Source: Gemmatimonadota bacterium | Lineage (GTDB): Bacteria > Gemmatimonadota > Gemmatimonadetes > Longimicrobiales > Longimicrobiaceae | Assembly (NCBI GenBank): GCA_019348265.1 | Contig: JAHWJV010000004.1 | Coordinates: 1 to 28,860 of the forward strand | Reading direction: 5' to 3' | Length of the DNA: 28,860 nucleotides | In this document: positions 22,758-28,860 of the stretch, piece after piece | How the letters are laid out: the number at the start of each line of letters is the position of its first letter | Position numbering within the stretch: position 1 is the first letter of the stretch | Program-made: the position numbers and the translations under genes | Notes under the pieces: model-generated | Told to the model about the DNA's origin: nothing | The model's input: the letters and a program-made list of their open reading frames with translations, nothing else | Databases searched by the model: none

Positions 22758-22866
22758 GCAGGGGACAGGGAACAGGGAACAAGTAACAGCGGGATAGGAA
22801 CGGGATAGGACGAATGGGCTCAGCCGGGCAGGCTGTTCCCTGTTCGCTATTTCCTGTTCCCTATAC
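22758..22866. repeat. Heptad inverted repeat H (unit about GGGAACA)
   Basis: Array 22758-22810 (GGGAACA, GGGAACA and variants such as AGTAACA, GGATAGG) faces an inverted array at 22833-22866 (TGTTCCC, TGTTCGC, TATTTCC, TGTTCCC). Both have a 7-nt step; the unit is the same as in repeat B, 19 kb away. The right arm overlaps the flgF stop codon (22861-22863) and the left arm ends 6 nt from the flgG ATG. Confidence 0.9.
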
Positions 22867-23559
22867 TGGCTTACCGAGCTGGTTCGAGATCGTGTCGCGA
22901 ATGCCGTCCAGGGTGGTTACGGCGCGCTGCACGGCGGCGTAAGCGCGCTGGACGGAGATCAGATCCACCATGGAATCGATCGTGCCGACGTTGCTCTCCT
23001 CGAGGGCGCCCTGCCGCACCTGACGGTCGGCGGCCGCCTGAGGCGCCTGCGCCGCGTTCGGGAGGAAGTGCGTGCCGGCGTCGTGCATCAGGCGGACGTT
23101 GGCGGGGACCGTCTCCACCCGGAGCGTGTCCACCTCTGCGCCGTTGACGCGTACCACGCCGGACTTATCGATCTCGATGGTCCCGGCGGGAGCCGCGATG
23201 GGGCCGTTCTCGCCCAGGAGCGCGTTCCCATTGGCGTCGACGATCTGGCCGGCGGCGTCCAGCGTGAACGAGCCGCCGCGGGTCAGCCGCTCGCCATTCG
23301 GAGTATCCACCACAAAGAACCCGTCGTTGCTCAACGCCAGGTCGAGCGGGGAGCCGGTCTCGCGGATGGTGCCGTTGGTGAGATCGGTCGCGGAGTCCGC
23401 TACCGGGATCGAGTCGCCCATCATCCTCGCGAAGACGCGCTCGGCCTTGAAGCCGGTGGTCTCCGCGTTGGCGAGGTTATTGGCGACGATCTCCTGGCGC
23501 CGCCCCCAGTAGTGGAGCGCGTTCGCCGCGCGGATCATTCCGTTGATCGGACCTGGCAT
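22861..23559 (-). CDS. flgF: Flagellar proximal rod protein FlgF
   Basis: A 232-residue rod protein: GRRQEIVANNLANAETTGFK near the N-terminus, GSPLDLALSNDGFFVVDTPN in the middle and EESNVGTIDSMVDLISVQRAY at the C-terminus. Its length and its place before flgG point to FlgF. ATG at 23559 is preceded by AGGGGA, a good ribosome binding site, and by the sigma-54-like promoter module ending near 23590, so it opens the operon flgF-G-A-H-I-J-N-K-csrA. Confidence 0.9.
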   Translation of the reverse strand: MPGPINGMIRAANALHYWGRRQEIVANNLANAETTGFKAERVFARMMGDSIPVADSATDLTNGTIRETGSPLDLALSNDGFFVVDTPNGERLTRGGSFTLDAAGQIVDANGNALLGENGPIAAPAGTIEIDKSGVVRVNGAEVDTLRVETVPANVRLMHDAGTHFLPNAAQAPQAAADRQVRQGALEESNVGTIDSMVDLISVQRAYAAVQRAVTTLDGIRDTISNQLGKPV

Positions 23560-23603
23560 ATCGTCTTTCCCCTGGTGGTGGAGTCCCCGCGTAGCCCATC
23601 AAA

Positions 23604-23618
23604 GGCAACGGCCATGCC
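23604..23618 (-). promoter_or_regulatory. Sigma-54-like promoter element of the flgF operon
   Basis: On the minus strand GGCATGGCCGTTGCC fits the sigma-54 layout: the two invariant pairs GG and GC are 10 nt apart (GGCAT-N5-TTGCC against TGGCAC-N5-TTGCA). Transcription would start about 12 nt further, giving a leader of about 30 nt to flgF. The blocks TAACGCTTT (23647-23655) and CTTAC (23668-23672, plus strand) lie at the same distances as in the fliA copy. Confidence 0.55.
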
Positions 23619-23679
23619 GCTTGGGCCGGCGTCGCGTGGAAGCCGCTAACGCTTTGTTCGGTATAGACTTACGAGGCGG

Positions 23680-24030
23680 TCAGGCGTCCGTGGCCCAGAT
23701 GCGGGAGGCGCGGTCGGTACGGCAGATTGTGCCGCGACCGGTGGAAACTTCCGCTCCGGACGAAGCGCGGAAGTGAAGGATCAGAGCGACGGCGTCGTGG
23801 GCGAGGCCGGTGCGCTGCGCGATCTGCGAGGAAGACGCTCCCGCATCGGCGAAGGCGGTAACCTGCAGCTTCAAACCGTCGAGAGAGGTGGCGCGGGCGC
23901 GGCGCGGCGCGGGTACCGGAACCCTGTCCGGGGCGGCCGTGCGAAGCAGGCGGGCGGTATGGACCCAGCCGCGGAGCATGCGTGAGAGAACGCGGCCGCG
24001 GAGCTGGCCGGCCAGCATTCGCGGGCTCAC
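23680..24030 (-). CDS. Small HTH-like protein downstream of fliA
   Basis: A 116-residue protein starting at GTG 24030, which overlaps the fliA stop (GTGA). A predicted helix-turn-helix (TAFADAGASSSQIAQRTGLA, then HDAVALILHF) resembles the short DUF2802/DUF6115-like proteins often found in flagellar operons of other phyla. No function is known. The N-terminal half is basic. Its last codons span the 15-bp palindrome at 23720-23734, and the stop lies just before the promoter module of flgF, so the C-terminus (GRGTICRTDRA) is shaped by regulatory DNA. I am fairly sure it is coding but not of its role. Confidence 0.55.
   Translation of the reverse strand: MSPRMLAGQLRGRVLSRMLRGWVHTARLLRTAAPDRVPVPAPRRARATSLDGLKLQVTAFADAGASSSQIAQRTGLAHDAVALILHFRASSGAEVSTGRGTICRTDRASRIWATDA
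23720..23734 (-). promoter_or_regulatory. 15-bp palindrome (activator site candidate) upstream of flgF
   Basis: CGGCAGATTGTGCCG has perfect 5-bp arms and a GATTG centre. It starts 102 bp from the end of the sigma-54-like element (23618 to 23720). The identical 15-mer lies exactly 102 bp from the matching element of fliA. The position suits an enhancer-binding protein site. Confidence 0.55.
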
Positions 24031-24788
24031 GCGACCTGCTCGCGGAGCGACGACATCTTGCCGCGCAGCTTGGTGATCGCCTTCGAGCGGATCTGCGAGA
24101 TGCGCGATTCCGTGAGCTCCAGGATGGCCGCGATCTCGTGCAGCTTCAGCTCCTCCAGGTAGTACAGGGAGAGCACCACGCGCTCCTGCTCCTTGAGGTC
24201 GAGGATCGCATCGCGGAGGAGATGGACCTCCTCCCCAAGCGTGATCTGGTCCTCGATGGTCTGCTCGCGCTCGTCGGCGAGGAAGTCGCGCGAGCCCGCC
24301 GTGGTCGAGTTGTCACCCTTGCCGGGCGTCGGATCCAGGGGCATGTGGAAGATCCCCTCGACCTCGGCCTGCCAGCGCCAGAGCGTCTCCAGGTCGACTC
24401 CGAGGTGCCCCGCGAGCACCTTGTCGTTCGGCGGCGAGCCGAGCGAGCGAGTGAGCGACTCCCGAGCGGCGCTCATGTCGCGGCTCTTCCGGCGGATCGA
24501 CCGCGGCACGTGGTCCTGGCGTCGGAGCTCGTCGAGGATCGACCCGCGAATCCGAGGAGCCGCGAAGGTGCTGAAGGCGAGTCCGCGGGACGCGTCGAAG
24601 GAGTCCAGCGCGTTCATCAGTCCGATCGTTCCGGCGCTGACGAGCTCGTCGAAGTCCGTGTCGGCGGCCAGGCTGCGGGAGAGCTGCCGCGCCACGTGGT
24701 GAACGAGACCGAGGTGCTCGTTCAACAGGCGGTCGCGGGCGACCATATCGCCTTCCGTGTAGGCCTGCCAGAGGGCAGTCGTAGCCAT
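24027..24788 (-). CDS. fliA: Flagellar sigma factor FliA (sigma-28, WhiG type)
   Basis: 253 residues. Sigma-28 directs RNA polymerase to late flagellar promoters. Region 2 (about 20-95) contains HLGLVHHVARQL and FDELVSAGTIGLMNALDSFD. Region 3 follows around RRKSRDMSAARESL, and the region 4 helix-turn-helix is LHEIAAILELTESRISQIRS near the C-terminus. Length matches FliA/WhiG. ATG at 24788 is preceded by GAGG. The gene has its own promoter module (24885-25015) and lies downstream of flhG with a 250-bp gap. Confidence 0.96.
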   Translation of the reverse strand: MATTALWQAYTEGDMVARDRLLNEHLGLVHHVARQLSRSLAADTDFDELVSAGTIGLMNALDSFDASRGLAFSTFAAPRIRGSILDELRRQDHVPRSIRRKSRDMSAARESLTRSLGSPPNDKVLAGHLGVDLETLWRWQAEVEGIFHMPLDPTPGKGDNSTTAGSRDFLADEREQTIEDQITLGEEVHLLRDAILDLKEQERVVLSLYYLEELKLHEIAAILELTESRISQIRSKAITKLRGKMSSLREQVA

Positions 24789-24884
24789 GGGTTCTTACCT
24801 CGTGAGAGAAAGGCGGGGATCCGAAACCGAGATGAAGGGCAGTGGCTCTGCCCCGTGTGGCGGAGTCCCGCGGAGCCCGATAAA

Positions 24885-24899
24885 GGCAACGGCCATGCC
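24885..24899 (-). promoter_or_regulatory. Sigma-54-like promoter element of fliA
   Basis: GGCATGGCCGTTGCC on the minus strand is identical to the flgF element. Predicted start about 24873, with a leader of about 85 nt. Flanking blocks TAACGCTTT (24928-24936) and CTTAC (24949-24953) sit 29 and 50 bp away, the same as in the flgF copy. The sequence after it (about 24850-24880) also matches the flgF leader. Confidence 0.55.
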
Positions 24900-25000
24900 C
24901 ACTCCGGCCGCTCCGCAAGGAATCCCGTAACGCTTTACAACGCAGTAGCTTACCGACTCGTGACGACCGTGCGCTGGACGGCGGAAGGACGCGATCTGCG

Positions 25001-25015
25001 CGGCAGATTGTGCCG
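25001..25015 (-). promoter_or_regulatory. 15-bp palindrome (activator site candidate) upstream of fliA
   Basis: CGGCAGATTGTGCCG, identical to 23720-23734 and at the same 102-bp distance from its promoter element. It lies between the flhG stop codon (25039) and fliA, outside any gene. Confidence 0.55.
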
Positions 25016-25038
25016 GCGCCGGCCGTTTTTTCCGCCGC

Positions 25039-25896
25039 TCACCGCCGGCGGGCGAGGTGGGGCTCGCTCACGGCGGGCGTTCTATGGACGAGCTCGCGCT
25101 GGACTCGGGCGGCGAGCTGATGGATGGCGGACACCACGGGAGAGTCGATGGCAGCCTGCTGGACGGGAATGCCGGCACCCGTAGCGGCGCGCAGCCCGTC
25201 GTCATCGGGAACGGCGCCGGCGTAGTCGACGCGGCGCTGCAGGAAGAGCTGGGTGGCGGTGTCCAGCTCGCGGAAGACGGTGAGGGCGGCCTCCGCCGGC
25301 GCGGAGTTGACGAGCACTTCTACCGGGAGGCCGGGGCTCCGTACGTCGAGGGCCTTGATGAGGGCGTAGGTGGAAGGCACCGCGATGCGATCGCACGTGG
25401 TGACGGCGAGCACCCTGGCCGGGGGGTAGGCGGTGAGGGCGAGGATGGACTCGAGCCGTGAGCCGCCGTCGAGCACCACCAGGTCGTAGCGGGCATAGAG
25501 CGGCGGGAGCCAGCGCAGCAGCGCGCGCCTCTCCCCCACCCCAGCTCCGGCGGACGCACCGACCGCCGCGCCGGCGACCGAAAGGAGCGAGAGCGTGTCG
25601 CTGATCGGAACGACCATCTCCTCCAGCGATGCCGATGCATCGAGGGCGCGCGTGGGGGCCTGCGCCGGGAAGACGCCGAGCAGATCCGGCAGCGTCGCCG
25701 CGCCGGCGCCGGCGTCGACCAGGAGCACGCGGGCGCCCTCGGCGGCCGAGAGGATGGCGAGCAGCGCCGCGACGGTGGAGGTCCCCTGCCCGGCTTTGCC
25801 GCTGGCGAGAAGAACGACCTGGGTCTCCGAGGTGGCGCGCAGCCCGGACGTGCGGCTCGAGACCTGGCCGCGGAGCGGCGTCAAATGGGTGCTCAT
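25039..25896 (-). CDS. flhG: FlhG/FleN (MinD-like) with altered P-loop
   Basis: A 285-residue MinD-family protein. FlhG partners FlhF to set flagellar number and place. The Walker A region is SGKAGQGTST (32-41): the signature Lys34 of MinD proteins is kept, but the invariant P-loop lysine is Thr39. Walker B-like LLVDAG and the later VVLDGG are present, and the C-terminus is amphipathic. With that change, ATP hydrolysis may be weak or lost; a changed active site or a scaffold role is possible. ATG at 25896 overlaps the flhF TGA (ATGA). Confidence 0.88.
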   Translation of the reverse strand: MSTHLTPLRGQVSSRTSGLRATSETQVVLLASGKAGQGTSTVAALLAILSAAEGARVLLVDAGAGAATLPDLLGVFPAQAPTRALDASASLEEMVVPISDTLSLLSVAGAAVGASAGAGVGERRALLRWLPPLYARYDLVVLDGGSRLESILALTAYPPARVLAVTTCDRIAVPSTYALIKALDVRSPGLPVEVLVNSAPAEAALTVFRELDTATQLFLQRRVDYAGAVPDDDGLRAATGAGIPVQQAAIDSPVVSAIHQLAARVQRELVHRTPAVSEPHLARRR

Positions 25897-26762
25897 GCCG
25901 AGATCCGCAGGCCTCTGGCGGGCTCACTGAGCTCGGCCAGAGCGGAGACGATGCGGCCGTGCGCCGGGAAGACGGCACCGGGCAGTTCCTGCCCTTCGGT
26001 GACCCAGCGGGCCGGGAGCTGGATCTCGAGGGCGATGTCGGCAACGCCGCGGTCGGCCGTCACCTCGTCTAGCTTGGTGAGCAGCAGGTGGCTGATGCCG
26101 AGCCCGCGGCGCGCCTGCAACGCGGTTGCCGCCGCATCGCGCCGCATTGATGCGGGGAGGACGAGGTGCACCTCGTCGGGGCGCGCCTGGTGGAGAAGCG
26201 ACGACCAGTCCGCGCTGCCGCCATTCTCGGCAGCGCGGCGCCCCGGCGTGTCGATCAGCACGAGATCGCAATCGGACAGCTGGTCCAGCGCAGCATCGAC
26301 GTCGTCCTCGTCGTACGCGACCTCGCACGGCAGACCGGCGATTTCCGCGTAGCCGCGGAGCTCGGCGACCGCCCCCATACGGAAGGTGTCGAGGCTGAGA
26401 ATGCCGGCCTTCCATCCCGCGAAGCCCTGTCGATGCGTCGCGAGCCTGGCGAGCGTGGTCGTCTTGCCGGCACCGCCGGGGCCGACCAGCGCGATCACGA
26501 GCGGTCTGGCGGTCTCGTTCTCGTCGCGGGGCTCGGGTAGAGGCCCGGCGTCGAGCCGGCCGCTGAAGCGCTCAACCTCCGCGCCGGCGGCGGCGACGAT
26601 CTCCACGAACGCCGCGTGTCCCTCGCGCGAGGCGAGCACGCGCAGGATGATCGCGTGCTCGCCGAGTGAGGCGCGCACCGCCTCGGAGGCGGACTGCACG
26701 TCCCGCCCGCGGAAGGTGGCCAGGTGAATGCCGGGGTCGGCGGAGTGTCTGCGGTCAAGCAT
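25893..26762 (-). CDS. flhF: Flagellar SRP-type GTPase FlhF
   Basis: 289 residues, shorter than most FlhF (360-430), lacking much of the basic linker and N domain. The SRP-type G domain is clear: GPGGAGKTTT (94-103), DTFRMGAVAELRGYAE, DTPGRR and TKLDE. The N-terminal IHLATFRGRDVQSASEAVRA block matches the FlhF start region. FlhF sets the site of flagellar assembly at the pole with FlhG. ATG at 26762 overlaps the flhA stop by 8 bp. Confidence 0.92.
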   Translation of the reverse strand: MLDRRHSADPGIHLATFRGRDVQSASEAVRASLGEHAIILRVLASREGHAAFVEIVAAAGAEVERFSGRLDAGPLPEPRDENETARPLVIALVGPGGAGKTTTLARLATHRQGFAGWKAGILSLDTFRMGAVAELRGYAEIAGLPCEVAYDEDDVDAALDQLSDCDLVLIDTPGRRAAENGGSADWSSLLHQARPDEVHLVLPASMRRDAAATALQARRGLGISHLLLTKLDEVTADRGVADIALEIQLPARWVTEGQELPGAVFPAHGRIVSALAELSEPARGLRISA

Positions 26763-28851
26763 CCTTCAGCTCCCAGTGTGCGATCGTGTCCAGGTTGATC
26801 TGCGGAGGGAGCTCGGCAAGCGAGAGCACCGGCACGTTCGGCAGCACAGGCTCGATCAGGCGACGGATGCCGACGCGCAGGGCGGGCGGGGTGACGAGCG
26901 GCGCCGGGCGCCCGTCGGTGGAGTGCACGTTCCCCAGCCGGCCGAGCTCGCGGAGCAGCCCCGCGAGCGTGTCCGGGTCGAGCAGCCCCGAGGCCGACTG
27001 CCCGATCCGCGGGCTGAACAGTCCCATGAGCGCCGCTTCCAGTCGCGGCCCGATGGTGACGGCGCGGATGCCGCCGCTCTCGTCCAGGTGCATGCGTGCG
27101 ATGACATGGGAGAGCGCGCGCCGGGCGTGCTCGGTGAGCGCCTCCGGGTCCTTGGTCTGGTCCGCGGCGTCCCCGAGCGCCTCCAGAATCGTGACGAGGT
27201 CGCGGATCGGAACGCGTTCCCGCAGCAGCCGCTGCAGCACCCGGTGCAGCACGCCCAGCGAGATCTTGCCGGGCACGACGTCGTCGACGAGCGCCGGGTG
27301 CGACTTCCGCAGCGTCTCCACCATCTCCTGCACGTCCTGGCGGCCGAGCAGCTCGCCCGCGTTCGACTTCAGCATCTCCATCAGGTGCGTCGCCACGACC
27401 GTTGGCGGCTCCACCACGACGTAGCCGAACGACTCCGCCTCCATCCGGCGGGCAGGTGCGATCCAGCGGGCGGGCATGTTGAAGCTCGGGTCGACGGTCT
27501 CGATCCCTTCGACCGGCTGGATGACGCCACCCGTGTCCAGCGCGAGGAGGTAGCGCGGCATCACTTCGGCGCGGGCGATCTCCGCCCCGCGCAGCTTGAT
27601 GACGTACTCGCTCGCCGGGAGGCGTATGTCGTCCCGGATGCGGACGGGCGGGACCAGGATGCCGAGCTCGAGCGCGGCCTGCTTGCGCAGCAGCGAAATG
27701 CGCTGCAGGAGGTCGCCGCCCTCCCCCTCGTCGACGAGGGAGATCAGCGCGTAGCCGACTTCCAGCTCGATCGGGTCGATCTGGAGCAGGTCGCGCATCG
27801 GGCTCTCTGCCTCGGCCGGGCGCTCCGCGGCCGCCGCCTGCACGTCCGCTTCGGCCTGGTCGATCCGCACCTGCTCGCTTCGGGAGGCGCTCCGGGCGAG
27901 CAGCGCAGTCCCGCCGCCGAGTGCGAGGAAGGGGAGGCTGGGAAGGCCGGGGATGAGGCCGAAGCTGACGAGCACGCCGGCGGCGATCCACATCGCCCGC
28001 GGCTGAGAGCCGAGCTGATTGGCGAGCGCCGCGCCCATGCGCGACCCGCCGGAGGAGGCGTTGGTCACCATGATGCCGGCGGCGGTGCTGATCACCAGCG
28101 CCGGGATCTGCGACACGAGGCCTTCGCCGACCGTCAGGATCGTGTACGTCGACACGGCGTCGGTGAAGGACATCCCGCGCTGCACCACACCGATGAAGAT
28201 CCCGCCGATGATGTTGATCGCCGTGATCAGCAGGGCGGCGACGGCGTCACCCTTCACGAACTTCGAGGAGCCGTCCATCGCGCCGTAGAAGTCGGCGGAA
28301 CGGGAGACTTCTTCACGGCGCCTGCGCGCCTCCGCTTCGTCGATGATGCCGGCGTTCAGGTCGGCGTCGATCGACATCTGCTTGCCCGGCATCGCGTCGA
28401 GGGTGAAGCGGGCCGCGACTTCGGCGACGCGGCCGGCACCCTTGGTAATGACGATGAAGTTGATGCCGACGAGGATCAGAAAGAGGACCAGGCCGACGGC
28501 GTAGTTTCCGCCGATCACGAACTCCCCGAACGCCTGGATCACGGAGCCGGCGTGGCCGTCGCTGAGGATCAGCCGCGTGCCGGCGACGTTGAGCGCCAGC
28601 CGGAAGAGCGTGAGCAGCAGGAGCAGCGACGGGAAGGCGCTGAAGTCCAGCGGGTTCACCGTGTACAGCGCCACCAGCAGGATGACGAGCGAGAGCGCGA
28701 TGCTGAGAGCGAGCAGCAGGTCGAGGAGGATCGCCGGGAGAGGCACGACCAGCAGCGCGATGATGAACACGACCGCGATGGCCAGGCCGACTTCCGCATT
28801 GCGTCGCACCACCGGCTGGCCGGAGGCGGTCATGGTCGCGGCGGCACTCAT
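26755..28851 (-). CDS. flhA: Flagellar export gate protein FlhA
   Basis: 698 residues, the full family length. The N-terminal half (about 15-330) has seven or eight membrane helices and the FHIPEP-type signature with GKQMSIDADLNAG. A cytoplasmic C-terminal half of four subdomains binds export substrates and chaperones. FlhA is the core of the flagellar type III export gate in the inner membrane. ATG at 28851 (MSAAATMTAS) is used; a TGA on the same strand at 28858-28856 may be the end of an upstream gene such as flhB. Confidence 0.97.
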   Translation of the reverse strand: MSAAATMTASGQPVVRRNAEVGLAIAVVFIIALLVVPLPAILLDLLLALSIALSLVILLVALYTVNPLDFSAFPSLLLLLTLFRLALNVAGTRLILSDGHAGSVIQAFGEFVIGGNYAVGLVLFLILVGINFIVITKGAGRVAEVAARFTLDAMPGKQMSIDADLNAGIIDEAEARRRREEVSRSADFYGAMDGSSKFVKGDAVAALLITAINIIGGIFIGVVQRGMSFTDAVSTYTILTVGEGLVSQIPALVISTAAGIMVTNASSGGSRMGAALANQLGSQPRAMWIAAGVLVSFGLIPGLPSLPFLALGGGTALLARSASRSEQVRIDQAEADVQAAAAERPAEAESPMRDLLQIDPIELEVGYALISLVDEGEGGDLLQRISLLRKQAALELGILVPPVRIRDDIRLPASEYVIKLRGAEIARAEVMPRYLLALDTGGVIQPVEGIETVDPSFNMPARWIAPARRMEAESFGYVVVEPPTVVATHLMEMLKSNAGELLGRQDVQEMVETLRKSHPALVDDVVPGKISLGVLHRVLQRLLRERVPIRDLVTILEALGDAADQTKDPEALTEHARRALSHVIARMHLDESGGIRAVTIGPRLEAALMGLFSPRIGQSASGLLDPDTLAGLLRELGRLGNVHSTDGRPAPLVTPPALRVGIRRLIEPVLPNVPVLSLAELPPQINLDTIAHWELKDA

Positions 28852-28860
28852 GCCGTCACG

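Noticed and set aside
24840..24960. A c-di-GMP (GEMM) or cobalamin riboswitch in the fliA leader
   Set aside because: The plus-strand text AAAGGCAACGGCC faintly recalls GEMM, but the second conserved block (GACGCAAAGCC) is missing and that strand has no downstream gene.
26495..27991. A 498-residue minus-strand frame inside flhA/flhF
   Set aside because: Out of frame with two strongly conserved proteins; composition is Arg/Ala/Pro-rich.
1..28860. tRNA, rRNA, insertion sequences, prophage or attachment sites
   Set aside because: I found no tRNA-like cloverleaf next to gaps, no transposase or integrase, and no terminal inverted repeats beyond the heptad elements.

Overview
This is a GC-rich bacterial chromosome segment, nearly fully coding, from a Gram-negative flagellated bacterium: it has both L-ring (FlgH) and P-ring (FlgI) genes and an OmpA/Pal-type lipoprotein. 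The gene set (gas vesicle genes with an ArsA-like ATPase, a WhiG/FliA-type sigma factor, csrA next to flgK, many TTG/GTG starts) and the unusual intergenic repeats remind me of the Gemmatimonadota (Longimicrobium-like). That placement is an impression and was not tested.

Layout. Positions 1-4342 (minus strand) hold the tail of a gas vesicle cluster: gvpF, gvpG, a tandem ArsA/Get3-like ATPase and a second gvpF/L. This abuts a xylanase fragment (CBM22 end plus GH10 start) at the window edge. Positions 4404-9759 (minus) are housekeeping: DUF456 and MgtC membrane proteins, dapB and dapA (lysine/diaminopimelate synthesis), a zinc-ribbon protein, trpS and an OmpA-like lipoprotein. Positions 10224-14659 (plus) hold two paralogous hybrid PAS-histidine kinase-receiver proteins and an EAL-HDOD protein. 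Then come motA-motB (minus), diverging from a degenerate kinase-like gene, and 17259-28851 (minus), a flagellar cluster read flhA-flhF-flhG-fliA-(HTH)-flgF-flgG-flgA-flgH-flgI-flgJ-flgN-flgK-csrA. Most flagellar junctions overlap or are a few bases apart, which implies translational coupling.

Two signals are not explained by genes. (1) Eight stop-to-start gaps on the minus strand (A-H, between 2911 and 22866) are filled by inverted pairs of short arrays with a 7-nt period. The 7-mer differs between most loci but is shared by the two arms of each locus. One arm touches the upstream stop codon; the other often reaches the next start codon and takes the place of a Shine-Dalgarno site. (2) Upstream of flgF and of fliA lies the same module: a 15-bp palindrome CGGCAGATTGTGCCG, then TAAG and AAAGCGTTA blocks, then a sigma-54-like GGCAT-N5-TTGCC element. 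All parts have identical spacing in the two copies, with little conservation between the blocks. This looks like a sigma-54 promoter with an upstream activator site driving hook/rod and sigma-28 expression. The window contains neither rpoN nor an enhancer-binding protein.

Several proteins have lost key residues: FlhG lacks the P-loop lysine, the second hybrid kinase lacks the N-box asparagines, the kinase-like gene beside motA lacks most ATP-binding motifs, FlgH has no lipobox, and the ArsA-like ATPase has no cysteine at all.
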